NCBI RefSeq assembly: GCF_001293465.1 | Contig: NZ_JSYZ01000015.1 | Coordinates: forward strand, 1 to 64,000 | Direction of reading: 5' to 3' | DNA from: Pseudomonas asplenii | GTDB taxonomy: Bacteria > Pseudomonadota > Gammaproteobacteria > Pseudomonadales > Pseudomonadaceae | DNA: 64,000 nucleotides | In this document: positions 45,068 through 54,066 of the stretch, piece by piece | Layout of the letters: each line of letters opens with the position of its first letter | Numbering within the stretch: the stretch's first letter is position 1 | Made by a program: the position numbers and the translations under genes | The notes under the pieces: generated by a model | Seen by the model: the letters and a program-made list of their open reading frames with translations, nothing else | What the model was told of the DNA's origin: nothing | Databases searched by the model: none

Positions 45068-46216
45068 ATGAACACCACTTACAAACGCCTGGGCTGGAGC
45101 CTGTTCGCCCTGGCCCTGCTCGCCGGCTGCAATGGCAAGGACAACCAGCCACCCGTGCCGGTCACCACTTACGTCAAGGCCGACTGGAAAGCCCTGCCGA
45201 ACGTTTCCGACGCCGACCTGCAGGCCGGCTTCGCCTCGTGGCGCAGCGCCTGCACCCGGCTGAAGAGCGACGCCACCTGGGCGGCCACCTGTGCCGCGGC
45301 GAGCAATGTGCCCGCCAACCCCGTGGCCATTCGCAGCTTTCTTCAGCAGAACCTCGAGGTCTACGGACTGCGCTCGGCGCAAAACAGTGCCGACGGGCTG
45401 ATCACCGGTTACTACGAACCCGTCTACCCCGGCAGCCTGACCCGCACGGACAAGGCCACGGTGCCGGTCTATGGAGTACCGGACGACCTGATCATCGTCC
45501 AGTTGGACAGCCTCTATCCGGAACTCAAGGGCAAGCGCCTGCGTGGACGACTGGAAGGCCGTGTGGTCAAACCCTATGACGACGCCGCACTGATCGCCAC
45601 CCAGGGCGTCAAGGCTCCGGTGCTGGCCTGGCTGACCGACCCGATGGACCTGCAGTTCCTGCAGATCCAGGGCTCGGGCCGAATTCGCCTGGATGACGGC
45701 CGGCAACTGCGGATCGGCTACGCCGACCAGAACGGCCACCCGTACCGGGCCATCGGCCGCTGGCTGGTGGAACAGGGCGAGTTGAAGAAGGAAGACGTGA
45801 CCATGGGCACCATCAGCGCCTGGGCCAAGGCCCATCCGACGCGCATCCCGGAGCTGCTGGCCAGCAACCCGAGCTATGTGTTCTTTGCCCGCAACCCGGA
45901 CAGCAACGAAGGCCCGCGTGGCTCGCTGAACATACCGCTGACCGCCGGCTACAGCGTCGCGGTGGATCGCAAGGTCATTCCGCTGGGCAGCCTGCTGTGG
46001 CTGTCGACCACCCGTCCGGACGGCACGCCGCTGGTACGGCCGGTGGCGGCGCAGGACACCGGTGGAGCGATTGCCGGCGAGGTCCGCGCCGACCTGTTCT
46101 GGGGCACCGGCGACGCCGCCGGGCAACTGGCGGGAGACATGAAGCAGAAGGGCAATATCTGGATGCTGTGGCCCAAGGGCATGGCGTTGCCCCAGGTGCC
46201 GGATATCGGTAGCTGA
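45068..46216 (+). CDS. mltA: Membrane-bound lytic transglycosylase A
   Basis: This outer-membrane lipoprotein cleaves peptidoglycan glycans to 1,6-anhydro ends. The 382-residue protein has a lipobox (LFALALLAGC), the MltA domain (ITGYYEP and LQIQGSGRIRL) and the C-terminal 3D domain with the catalytic aspartate in AAQDTGGAIAG. I start at 45068 (MNTTYKRLGW) so that the lipobox falls at residue 21. It is a single gene followed by a REP pair. Confidence 0.94.
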   Translation: MNTTYKRLGWSLFALALLAGCNGKDNQPPVPVTTYVKADWKALPNVSDADLQAGFASWRSACTRLKSDATWAATCAAASNVPANPVAIRSFLQQNLEVYGLRSAQNSADGLITGYYEPVYPGSLTRTDKATVPVYGVPDDLIIVQLDSLYPELKGKRLRGRLEGRVVKPYDDAALIATQGVKAPVLAWLTDPMDLQFLQIQGSGRIRLDDGRQLRIGYADQNGHPYRAIGRWLVEQGELKKEDVTMGTISAWAKAHPTRIPELLASNPSYVFFARNPDSNEGPRGSLNIPLTAGYSVAVDRKVIPLGSLLWLSTTRPDGTPLVRPVAAQDTGGAIAGEVRADLFWGTGDAAGQLAGDMKQKGNIWMLWPKGMALPQVPDIGS

Positions 46217-46241
46217 TTGCGGTGCAGGCCGTAGGGGCCTA

Positions 46242-46332
46242 TTCGCGGGCAAGCCCGGCTCCTACAGGCTGGTGTCGTAGTCGGAAAACCTGTTTCCGAC
46301 ACCGCACTGCAGGAGCCGGGCTTGCCCGCGAA
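46242..46332. repeat. REP doublet after mltA
   Basis: TTCGCGGGCAAGCCCGGCTC continuing CT (46242-46263) faces AGGAGCCGGGCTTGCCCGCG continuing AA (46311-46332). It lies between the convergent ends of mltA and the MAPEG gene. Confidence 0.85.
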
Positions 46333-46349
46333 GAAGCCTTCGCCAGGCC

Positions 46350-46736
46350 TCAGATGGACACGAAGAAGAAACTCGCGATCAAGGCCATCCCCACTGCCCA
46401 TACCACCGAGCGCAGTACTGCCCAGTCAGCCAGGTAGCAGATGATGTACAGCAGACGGCTGGTGATGAACAGCACCGCCAGCACGTTGATCGTCACCAGC
46501 GAGGCATGACCGACCAGATGCGCGATGATCACTGCGGCGGCAAAGGCCGGGGTCACCTCGAAACTGTTCAACTGCGCCGCATGCGCGCGCCTGGCGAAAC
46601 CTTCGAGGGTTTCCAGGAACGCCCGCGGGTCATGGTTCTGCCGCGGCCCGAACTGGCCACCACTGAACTTGGCGATACCGGTGCACAAGTAGGGCAGGAA
46701 GATCGCGATCAATACACACCAGAGTGCTGGAGTCAT
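46350..46736 (-). CDS. MAPEG-family integral membrane protein
   Basis: This 128-residue protein has four likely membrane helices. The MAPEG pattern appears as NHDPRAFLETLEGFARRAHAAQLNSFE in pieces (RRAHAAQLNSFE) after the first helix. Eukaryotic members are glutathione transferases or leukotriene enzymes; the bacterial ones have no settled role. I start at 46736 (MTPALWCVLIAIF). It is encoded alone. Confidence 0.85.
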   Translation of the reverse strand: MTPALWCVLIAIFLPYLCTGIAKFSGGQFGPRQNHDPRAFLETLEGFARRAHAAQLNSFEVTPAFAAAVIIAHLVGHASLVTINVLAVLFITSRLLYIICYLADWAVLRSVVWAVGMALIASFFFVSI

Positions 46737-46937
46737 GACAAAGTCCTTGTTCTTGGAGTTGGATGAACATGTCGACCAGCATGCAGGCACGCCGGTTTCG
46801 CGCAAGCCGGTCTAGTCGGCAAAGGCGCACACAACACTAGCGCATCTGATGGCCCGCGGGGCAAATACGTTCACACTTTGACAAGCCTGCCGCCATACGA
46901 ATGCGTTGGGTACTCACCAGAACCGCTCGGTCACCTT

Positions 46938-47792
46938 TCAAGCATCATGCGAATCCCTCGGCGCCCCGCTTTCACTGCGGATCTGCGCATGACTGATCAG
47001 GGCGAAGATGCAACTGCCGCCAATGATGTTGCCGGCCAGCGTAGGGCCGGCGAAGTGCAGCCAGAACTCACGCCATGACAGTTCCCCGGCGAATACCAGG
47101 TAAGAGACCTCGGCCGAACCGGCCACAATATGCGTGAAATCGCCCAGCGCCATGAGGTAGGTGATCAGGATGATGATCCACATCTTCGCGCTCTCCATGG
47201 ACGGGATCATCCAGACCATGGTGGCGATCATCCAGCCGGACACGATGCCCTTGGCAAACATCTGTTGTGGCTCGTGCTCCATGACCTTGCGACCGATTTC
47301 GAGAAAGGCCAGGTCGGTCTTGTTGTCGAAGATCGGCAGATGCAGCATCACGTAGGCCACCAGCAGCGTGCCGCAAAGATTGCCCACCAGCACCACGCCC
47401 CATAAGCGCAGCAGGCGACCGAGGTTGCCCAGGGTCGGCTGGCTCATCAGCGGCAGCACCGCCGTCAGGGTGTTTTCGGTGAACAGTTGCTGGCGCGCGA
47501 GGATCACCGCGAGAAAGCCCGCGCAGTAGCCGAAGCTGGCGATCACCTTGAACGCCTCGCCCTCCGGCAACCGGGAGTTGAGCAGTCCCATCGCCATCAG
47601 CGACAGGCCCATGGTCAGGCCAGCCGCCAGCGCCGACCAGCCGAGCGCGGCGACACTGCGCTCCAGTTCCTGGTCGCCCTGCAGGCGGATGATTTCATGC
47701 AGCACCGCCGCCCTTGGCGGCTGGTTGCGTGTGACGTCCTGCCGCTCTTCGGGCGACAGGTCCGGGGTCTTGCCGTCTTTTTGCGTATCCAT
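46938..47792 (-). CDS. Formate/nitrite transporter-family channel (YfdC-like)
   Basis: This 284-residue inner-membrane protein is of the FocA/NirC family with six membrane segments. Key parts are the ARQQLFTENTLTAVLP loop (family L-F-T-x-N), GNLCGTLLVAY and the C-terminal AGNIIGGSCIFALIS (N-x-x-G-G). A charged N-terminal tail of about 45 residues precedes the pore, typical of YfdC-like members. No formate or nitrite enzyme is nearby, so the transported anion is unknown. Confidence 0.88.
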   Translation of the reverse strand: MDTQKDGKTPDLSPEERQDVTRNQPPRAAVLHEIIRLQGDQELERSVAALGWSALAAGLTMGLSLMAMGLLNSRLPEGEAFKVIASFGYCAGFLAVILARQQLFTENTLTAVLPLMSQPTLGNLGRLLRLWGVVLVGNLCGTLLVAYVMLHLPIFDNKTDLAFLEIGRKVMEHEPQQMFAKGIVSGWMIATMVWMIPSMESAKMWIIILITYLMALGDFTHIVAGSAEVSYLVFAGELSWREFWLHFAGPTLAGNIIGGSCIFALISHAQIRSESGAPRDSHDA

Positions 47793-47865
47793 CGAGTGCC
47801 TGAACCCAAGGTGTGCCTGAAAAGTGGGACACCACGGGTTCGCGGCTGTTCAGTGACTGGCGCGA

Positions 47866-48273
47866 TCAGATCGGACTGATCCCGTCCTCCTTGAACTGGT
47901 CCTTCACGTACTTGATCTCGGTCCGACCATGAGGCGCCGGCAGGCCGTCTTCGCCCAGGTTGACGAAGACCATCTTCTCCACGGTCAGGATGCTCTTGCG
48001 GGTGATCTTGTTGCGCACTTCACAGGTCAGGGTGATCGAAGTACGCCCGAACTCGGTGGCCGTGATACCCAGCTCGATGATGTCCCCCTGGCGCGAGGCA
48101 CTGACGAAGTTGATCTCGGAGATGTACTTGGTCACCACCCGCTGGTTGCCCAGCTGGACGATGGCATAGATCGCCGCCTCTTCGTCGATCCAGCGCAACA
48201 GGCTACCGCCGAACAGGGTGCCGTTGGGGTTGAGGTCTTCGGGTTTGACCCATTTGCGGGTGTGGAAATTCAT
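47866..48273 (-). CDS. Acyl-CoA thioesterase, hotdog fold (YciA-like)
   Basis: This 135-residue protein starts MNFHTRKWVKPEDLNPNGTL and carries the family signature NGTLFGGSLLRWIDEEAAI, with the catalytic Asp/Glu, and a later INFVSASRQGD. It would hydrolyse acyl-CoA esters, and chain length preference is not known. I start at 48273 because the family begins at MNFHTRKW; another ATG lies 8 codons upstream. It shares the intergenic region with ahcY. Confidence 0.88.
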   Translation of the reverse strand: MNFHTRKWVKPEDLNPNGTLFGGSLLRWIDEEAAIYAIVQLGNQRVVTKYISEINFVSASRQGDIIELGITATEFGRTSITLTCEVRNKITRKSILTVEKMVFVNLGEDGLPAPHGRTEIKYVKDQFKEDGISPI

Positions 48274-48391
48274 GCGCGTACCTGACCGTCTTGCCATTGA
48301 TGCCAGCTATCATGGCAGACCGTACGGTCAAGCTCTATGAACACTCGACTATGGTCGCCATGAGCATTCTTCATCGAACCGACAGAAACCC

Positions 48392-48420
48392 TTGGGAAGT
48401 CCTCGACAGGCCGCTATACT
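48392..48420 (+). promoter_or_regulatory. Probable sigma-70 promoter of ahcY
   Basis: TTGGGA (48392-48397) and TATACT (48415-48420) are exactly 17 bp apart. A start near 48427 would give a 170-nt leader containing the SAH riboswitch. Confidence 0.7.
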
Positions 48421-48472
48421 CAGCGCCGATCAAAACGGTCATCTTCCCCTGATACCGTTTACCCGCCACCTG

Positions 48473-48571
48473 TCCGAGGGGCGCTGCAGCAGGCTCGACC
48501 TGTCAGGCTCGGATGGGGCGTTCTCCGGTCGTGATGATGCGCCCGGATACTAAACGCACAACGGCGCCCAT
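48473..48571 (+). promoter_or_regulatory. S-adenosylhomocysteine (SAH) riboswitch
   Basis: The leader of ahcY has the conserved SAH-aptamer parts: CCGAGGGGCGCTGC (48474-48487), CAGGCTCGG (48504-48512) and AACGGCGCCCA (48560-48570). CCGAG can pair with CTCGG (48508-48512), and GGGCGC (48479-48484) with GCGCCC (48564-48569). About 47 nt between the last two blocks can form a variable hairpin. In this class SAH raises ahcY expression. The ribosome-binding site TGGAGG follows at 48586. Confidence 0.93.
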
Positions 48572-48597
48572 TCGCACACTACGAATGGAGGCTCTCT

Positions 48598-50007
48598 ATG
48601 AGCGCTGTCAACACGCCTGCAGATTTTACCGATTACAAAGTCGCCGACCTGTCCCTGGCTGCCTGGGGCCGTCGCGAAATCATCATCGCCGAATCGGAAA
48701 TGCCTGCCCTGATGGGTCTGCGCCGCAAGTATCTGGCCGAGCAACCGCTCAAGGGTGCCAAGATCCTGGGCTGCATCCACATGACCATCCAGACCGCCGT
48801 GCTGATCGAAACCCTGGTTGCCCTGGGTGCCGAGGTTCGCTGGTCGTCCTGCAACATCTTCTCGACCCAGGACCAGGCCGCTGCCGCCATCGCCGCTGCC
48901 GGCATCCCGGTCTTCGCCTGGAAAGGTGAAACCGAGCAGGAATACGAGTGGTGCCTGGAGCAGACCATCCTCAAGGATGGCGCGCCTTGGGACACCAACA
49001 TGGTCCTCGACGACGGCGGCGACCTGACCGAACTGCTGCACAAGAAGTACCCGCAGGTCCTGGACAAGGTCCACGGCGTCACCGAGGAAACCACCACCGG
49101 CGTCCACCGCCTGCTGGACATGCTGGCCAAGGGCGAGCTGAAGATCCCGGCGATCAACGTCAACGACTCGGTCACCAAGAGCAAGAACGACAACAAGTAC
49201 GGCTGCCGTCACAGCCTGAACGATGCCATCAAGCGCGGTACCGACCACCTGCTGTCCGGCAAGCAGGCCCTGGTGATCGGCTACGGCGACGTGGGCAAGG
49301 GCTCGGCCCAGTCCCTGCGTCAGGAAGGCATGATCGTCAAGGTCACCGAAGTCGACCCGATCTGCGCCATGCAGGCCTGCATGGACGGTTTCGAAGTGGT
49401 TTCGCCGTTCATCGACGGGATCAACAACGGCACCGAAGCCAGCATCGACAAGGCCCTGCTGGGCAAGATCGACCTGATCGTCACCACCACCGGTAACGTC
49501 AACGTCTGCGATGCGAACATGCTCAAGGCCCTGAAGAAGCGCGCCGTGGTCTGCAACATCGGTCACTTCGACAACGAAATCGACACCGCCTTCATGCGCA
49601 AGAACTGGGCATGGGAAGAAGTGAAGCCGCAGGTGCACAAGATCCACCGCACCGGCCACGGCGATTTCGACCCGCAGAACGACGACTACCTGATCCTGCT
49701 GGCCGAAGGCCGCCTGGTGAACCTGGGCAACGCCACCGGTCACCCAAGCCGCATCATGGACGGTTCGTTCGCCAACCAGGTACTGGCGCAGATCTTCCTG
49801 TTCGGCCAGAAGTACGCCGACCTGTCGCCTGCCCAGAAAGCCGAGCGCCTGACCGTTGAGGTACTGCCGAAGAAACTCGACGAGGAAGTGGCCCTGGAAA
49901 TGGTCCGCGGCTTCGGCGGCGTGGTCACCCAACTGACCAAGACCCAGGCCGACTACATCGGCGTGAGCGTCGAAGGTCCGTTCAAGCCGCACGCCTACCG
50001 CTACTGA
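48598..50007 (+). CDS. ahcY: S-adenosylhomocysteine hydrolase
   Basis: This enzyme splits SAH to homocysteine and adenosine, removing the inhibitor left by methyl transfers. The 469-residue protein has the NAD site VIGYGDVGKGSAQSLRQEG and the C-terminal PHAYRY that closes on the partner subunit. Its length includes the internal insertion usual in Pseudomonas. It follows a SAH riboswitch. metF lies 155 bp downstream beyond a REP pair and may receive part of the same transcription. Confidence 0.98.
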   Translation: MSAVNTPADFTDYKVADLSLAAWGRREIIIAESEMPALMGLRRKYLAEQPLKGAKILGCIHMTIQTAVLIETLVALGAEVRWSSCNIFSTQDQAAAAIAAAGIPVFAWKGETEQEYEWCLEQTILKDGAPWDTNMVLDDGGDLTELLHKKYPQVLDKVHGVTEETTTGVHRLLDMLAKGELKIPAINVNDSVTKSKNDNKYGCRHSLNDAIKRGTDHLLSGKQALVIGYGDVGKGSAQSLRQEGMIVKVTEVDPICAMQACMDGFEVVSPFIDGINNGTEASIDKALLGKIDLIVTTTGNVNVCDANMLKALKKRAVVCNIGHFDNEIDTAFMRKNWAWEEVKPQVHKIHRTGHGDFDPQNDDYLILLAEGRLVNLGNATGHPSRIMDGSFANQVLAQIFLFGQKYADLSPAQKAERLTVEVLPKKLDEEVALEMVRGFGGVVTQLTKTQADYIGVSVEGPFKPHAYRY

Positions 50008-50019
50008 TCGGCCTGGTTG

Positions 50020-50042
50020 CCTGCTCTCCCGGCGAGAGCAGG
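50020..50042 (+). terminator. Hairpin after ahcY
   Basis: CCTGCTCTC and GAGAGCAGG form a 9-bp stem around CCGGC, but only CTGTTGT follows, so termination would be partial. Confidence 0.55.
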
Positions 50043-50046
50043 CTGT

Positions 50047-50132
50047 TGTGGGAGCTGGCTTGCCGGCGATGGCAGCGCCTCGGTACTGTTGCAGAATCGA
50101 GGCCACTGCATTGCGGGCAGGCAGCTCCCACA
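50047..50132. repeat. Diverged REP pair between ahcY and metF
   Basis: TGTGGGAGCTGGCTTGCCGG (50047 onward) faces GCGGGCAGGCAGCTCCCACA (ending at 50132). The arms are only partly complementary and use the TGCCGGCGAT version of the core. Confidence 0.7.
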
Positions 50133-50162
50133 CTGGTATTCTGAGCTTCCACAGGTATTACC

Positions 50163-51008
50163 ATGTCCCAAGATCGTCGCTACAGCTTCGAGTTCTTCCC
50201 GACCAAGACCGATGCTGGGCATGAAAAGCTGCTCGCCACTGCCCGCCAGCTGGCCAGCCACAATCCCGACTTCTTCTCCTGCACCTACGGTGCCGGCGGC
50301 TCGACCCGCGACCGCACACTCAACACCGTGCTGCAGCTCGAGAGCGAAGTAAAGATTCCTTCCGCTCCGCACCTGTCCTGCGTGGGCGACAGCAAGAACG
50401 ACCTGCGCGGCCTGCTGACCCAGTACAAGGACGCCGGCATCAAGCGCATCGTCGCCCTGCGCGGCGACCTGCCCTCCGGCATGGGCATGGCCAGCGGCGA
50501 ACTGCGCCACGCCAACGACCTGGTCAGCTTCATCCGTGAAGAGACCGGCAGCCATTTCCACATCGAAGTCGCCGCCTACCCGGAAATGCACCCGCAGGCG
50601 CGCAATTTCGAAGACGACATCCAGCATTTCGTGCGCAAGGCCAACGCCGGTGCCGACAGTGCGATCACTCAGTACTTCTTCAACGCCGACAGCTACTTCT
50701 ACTTCGTCGACCGCGTACGGGCACTGGGGGTGAACATCCCGATCGTGCCGGGCATCATGCCGATCACCAACTACAGCAAGCTGGCACGCTTCTCCGACGC
50801 CTGCGGCGCGGAAATCCCACGCTGGGTCCGCAAGCAGCTGGAAGCCTACGGCGATGACAGCCAGAGCATCCAGGCCTTCGGCGAGCAGGTGGTCACCCAG
50901 ATGTGCGAACGCCTGCTGCAAGGCGGCGCGCCGGGTCTGCATTTCTATACCCTGAACCTGGCCGAACCGAGCCTGGCGGTATGGAACAATCTCAAGCTGC
51001 CGCGCTGA
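50163..51008 (+). CDS. metF: Methylenetetrahydrofolate reductase
   Basis: This flavoenzyme makes 5-methyltetrahydrofolate, the methyl donor for methionine synthesis from homocysteine. The 281-residue protein has SFEFFPTKTDAGHEKL at the start, the flavin-barrel residues of TYGAGGSTRDRT, and VALRGDLPSGMG. It lies downstream of ahcY, which makes the homocysteine that is then methylated. The start is ATG at 50163. Confidence 0.97.
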   Translation: MSQDRRYSFEFFPTKTDAGHEKLLATARQLASHNPDFFSCTYGAGGSTRDRTLNTVLQLESEVKIPSAPHLSCVGDSKNDLRGLLTQYKDAGIKRIVALRGDLPSGMGMASGELRHANDLVSFIREETGSHFHIEVAAYPEMHPQARNFEDDIQHFVRKANAGADSAITQYFFNADSYFYFVDRVRALGVNIPIVPGIMPITNYSKLARFSDACGAEIPRWVRKQLEAYGDDSQSIQAFGEQVVTQMCERLLQGGAPGLHFYTLNLAEPSLAVWNNLKLPR

Positions 51009-51015
51009 TCCGACA

Positions 51016-51062
51016 GCAAAGGCCGTGAACAAAAGGTCCTCGCGCAAGCCAGGGCCTTTTTT
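51016..51062 (+). terminator. Intrinsic terminator of metF
   Basis: AAAGGCC (51018-51024) can pair with GGCCTTT (51052-51058), with smaller internal pairing, and is followed by TTTTATT. It starts 8 bp after the metF stop. Confidence 0.7.
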
Positions 51063-51140
51063 ATTGCAACGGGAATAGCCCGGGACAGAGCCCTCACGCG
51101 GCTCTGGCTATTTACTGCGCGCCCATCGTACTCTCTGGCA

Positions 51141-51899
51141 ATGCCCGTCATTGCCCAACTGCTGACAGCCATTCTCCTGACTTGCCTGAGCCTGACGGCC
51201 CGGGGCGAGCGACTGCGCATTGTCACCGAACCCTGGGCCCCCTATGTCTACGAGGAGAATGGCCAGGCCAAGGGCCTGGACTACGAGACCACGGCGATTG
51301 TCTTCCAGCGCCTGGGGATCGAGGTGGAGTGGCAGTTCCTGCCCTGGAAACGCTGCCTGGCGATGCTCGAACAGGGCCAGGCCGACGGCGCCCTGGATAT
51401 CTTTCACAGCAGCCAGCGCGACGACAAACTGCTGTATCCCGACGAGGCACTTTCCGAAGTGGAGTTCGTGCTCTTCTACGCCAAGGCCCATCCCCATCCG
51501 TTCAGCAGCCTGGATGATCTGCGCGGGCTGACCGTAGGCGTCTCGCCGGGCTATCAGTACAGTCCGCAATTCAACGAATCGCGCCTGTTCCGACACGAAC
51601 CGGCCCCCAGCCATGAGTCCAACTTCGGCAAGCTGGCCCTGGGGCGCATCGACCTGGTGATCACCGACCGCCGCGTCGGTCAGCATGTGCTCAACGAATT
51701 GAACCTGCAGGAGCAGATCGCCCAGTACCCGAGCGTGATCAGCCGCAATCGGCAATACCTGGCCCTGCGTCGCAACGCCGGCATGGACCTGCTGATGCAG
51801 CGCTTCAACGCCGAACTCAAGCGGTTCAAGCGCGAACCGGCCTATGCCGAACTCAACGCCCGCTATGCCGGCGCGCCCGGCGCCGGGAAAAAGCAGTGA
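51141..51899 (+). CDS. Periplasmic solute-binding protein (SBP_bac_3 type), orphan
   Basis: This 252-residue secreted protein has a signal peptide (MPVIAQLLTAILLTCLSLTA, cleaved near ARG-ER). Its bilobed domain begins LRIVTEPWAPYVYEENGQAK and contains the WKRCLAMLEQGQADGA region typical of the family. No transporter genes accompany it. Its layout resembles the gene at 26912, but the sequences are only family-level similar. The ligand is unknown. Confidence 0.82.
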   Translation: MPVIAQLLTAILLTCLSLTARGERLRIVTEPWAPYVYEENGQAKGLDYETTAIVFQRLGIEVEWQFLPWKRCLAMLEQGQADGALDIFHSSQRDDKLLYPDEALSEVEFVLFYAKAHPHPFSSLDDLRGLTVGVSPGYQYSPQFNESRLFRHEPAPSHESNFGKLALGRIDLVITDRRVGQHVLNELNLQEQIAQYPSVISRNRQYLALRRNAGMDLLMQRFNAELKRFKREPAYAELNARYAGAPGAGKKQ

Positions 51900-52205
51900 A
51901 CCGTTGAGCAGCAGGAACGCGGCACAGGCCGATTGCTCTGTTATACTCCGGCGTTCCCGCCAGGCTTACGCCCGGACGCTCGACCTTGCATCAGGTATTC
52001 CGACACAGTGACCTGCGCCGCCAAAGAGCCAGCGCGCGCCGTGCGTAGAGCCTCAAGATCCAGCATTACCGGACGGGATTGCGTCCTCCAGGACCGGACA
52101 GGAAAACGCCGCACACGCTGCCGGCCGCTTTTGTTCAGCTCCCAGATGCCATTCGCGCCAGGCAAGATTCCCATCGGGCTTTGCCCTAACTGAACAGGAT
52201 TACTC
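51900..52205. other. Leader region upstream of rhlE
   Basis: A likely -10 box TATACT lies at 51939-51944, within TTGCTCTGTTATACTCCGGC. If used, it gives an RNA leader of about 255 nt before rhlE. Inside it, GTTCAGCT (52134-52141) and AACTGAAC (52188-52195) can partly pair and enclose a GC-rich segment, just before the ribosome-binding site. No gene is supported here. Confidence 0.5.
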
Positions 52206-54053
52206 ATGTCCTTTGCTTCCCTCGGTCTCTCCGAGGCTTTGGTCGGCGCCATCGAGGCCGCCGGCTATACCGAGCCTACTCCGGTGCAACAGCGGGCCAT
52301 TCCCGCCGTGTTGCAAGGTCGCGACCTGATGGTCGCGGCACAGACAGGTACTGGTAAAACCGGCGGTTTCGCCCTCCCGATTCTGGAGCGGTTGTTCCCC
52401 AACGGTCACCCGGACAAATCCCAGCGTCACGGCCCGCGCCAACCGCGCGTACTGGTCCTGACCCCGACCCGCGAACTGGCCGCCCAGGTGCACGACAGCT
52501 TCAAGCTCTATGCCCGCGACCTGAAATTCGTCAGCGCCTGCATTTTCGGCGGTGTCGGCATGAACCCGCAGATCCAGGCCATGGCCCGTGGCGTCGACGT
52601 GCTCGTCGCTTGCCCGGGGCGCCTGCTGGACCTGGCCGGGCAAGGCAGCGTCGACCTGTCCCACGTGGAAATCCTCGTGCTGGACGAAGCCGACCGCATG
52701 CTCGACATGGGCTTCGTCCATGACGTGAAGAAGGTTCTCGCACGGCTGCCGGCCAAGCGGCAGAACCTGCTGTTCTCGGCGACCTTCTCCAAGGACATCA
52801 CCGACCTGGCGAGCAAGCTGCTGCACAACCCGGAGCGCATCGAGGTGACGCCACCGAACACCACGGTCGAGCGTATCGAGCAGCGTGTGTTCCGCCTGGC
52901 CGCCAGCCACAAGCGCGCCCTGCTGGCCCACCTGATCACCACCGGCGCCTGGGAACAGGTGCTGGTGTTCACCCGCACCAAGCACGGTGCCAACCGCCTG
53001 GCCGAGTACCTGGACAAGCACGGCCTGACCGCCGCGGCGATCCACGGCAACAAGAGCCAGAACGCCCGCACCAAGGCCCTGGCCGACTTCAAGGCCGGCG
53101 AGATCCGCATCCTGGTCGCCACCGATATCGCCGCCCGCGGCCTGGATATCGACCAGTTGCCGCACGTGGTCAACTTCGAACTGCCGAACGTCGATGAAGA
53201 CTACGTCCACCGCATCGGTCGTACCGGCCGTGCCGGTCGCTCGGGCGAGGCGATTTCCCTGGTCGCTCCGGACGAAGAGAAACTGCTGAAAAGCATCGAG
53301 CGCATGACCCGGCAGAAAATCGCCGACGGCGACCTGATGGGCTTCGACGCCAGCGCCGTGGAAGCGGAAAAACCGGAAGTACGCGAGCGTCCGGAAGGCC
53401 GCAACCCGCGCAACGCGCGTGCTCCCCGTGGCGACGGCGCCAACGGCGGTGGCAGCGGTAGCGGTCGCAAGGACAAGGGCAAGGACAAGGGCGGCAAGGA
53501 GAAGCCGGCGAACAGCGGTCGCGGCGAGCGTCCGGCCCGTGAGCAGAAGCCTCGCGAGCAGCAGCAACAGCGCCAGATCCCGCGTCCGGCACCGGACCGC
53601 GACCCGGAAGAGTTTCTCGATGACGACGTGGACAACTTCGGCAACCGTGTCGACTACGTGCCACAGGCCGCCAAGCCCCAGGGTCGTGGTCGCCGTCCCG
53701 GCGGTGCCGGACAAGGCGCAGCCCGTGGCGGTGCAGCCCAGGGCCAGGGTCGGCAGAATGGCCAGCGCGGCAGCAACGGCACCGGTGCAGGCGCGGGCGC
53801 CCAGAAGCGTACTGGCCGTAATGGCGCAGCGCGGGATGGCCAGCCACGTCGCGACGACTCGCGCAACCGTCGTCCGGCCCGGGACGACCAGTCGTTCCGC
53901 CAGGAGCCGGCGGTGAAAAGCCCTCGTGAGAACCAGCCGAAGATCATGCACAAGGAGTCGAAGATCGATCGCTCCCTGACGCCTGAGCAACTGGACCAGT
54001 TGCCGAACCGCCCACGCGGCGAGAAACCGGCGTTGCTGACCCGCAATCGCTGA
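52206..54053 (+). CDS. rhlE: DEAD-box RNA helicase RhlE with a long basic tail
   Basis: This 615-residue RNA helicase has AAQTGTGKTGGFALP, VLDEADRMLDMGF, SATFS and HRIGRTGRAGRSGEA in order over the first 385 residues. It matches RhlE, which works in ribosome assembly and mRNA decay, and at low temperature. The last 230 residues form a low-complexity tail rich in Arg, Gly, Lys and Gln, likely disordered and RNA-binding. It is a single gene with a long leader and a perfect terminator. Confidence 0.94.
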   Translation: MSFASLGLSEALVGAIEAAGYTEPTPVQQRAIPAVLQGRDLMVAAQTGTGKTGGFALPILERLFPNGHPDKSQRHGPRQPRVLVLTPTRELAAQVHDSFKLYARDLKFVSACIFGGVGMNPQIQAMARGVDVLVACPGRLLDLAGQGSVDLSHVEILVLDEADRMLDMGFVHDVKKVLARLPAKRQNLLFSATFSKDITDLASKLLHNPERIEVTPPNTTVERIEQRVFRLAASHKRALLAHLITTGAWEQVLVFTRTKHGANRLAEYLDKHGLTAAAIHGNKSQNARTKALADFKAGEIRILVATDIAARGLDIDQLPHVVNFELPNVDEDYVHRIGRTGRAGRSGEAISLVAPDEEKLLKSIERMTRQKIADGDLMGFDASAVEAEKPEVRERPEGRNPRNARAPRGDGANGGGSGSGRKDKGKDKGGKEKPANSGRGERPAREQKPREQQQQRQIPRPAPDRDPEEFLDDDVDNFGNRVDYVPQAAKPQGRGRRPGGAGQGAARGGAAQGQGRQNGQRGSNGTGAGAGAQKRTGRNGAARDGQPRRDDSRNRRPARDDQSFRQEPAVKSPRENQPKIMHKESKIDRSLTPEQLDQLPNRPRGEKPALLTRNR

Positions 54054-54066
54054 GTATTCCCTCGGC

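Noticed and set aside
46878..47078. A 66-residue plus-strand frame near the end of the formate/nitrite-type gene
   Set aside because: It overlaps that gene's 3' end antisense and has no supporting signal.
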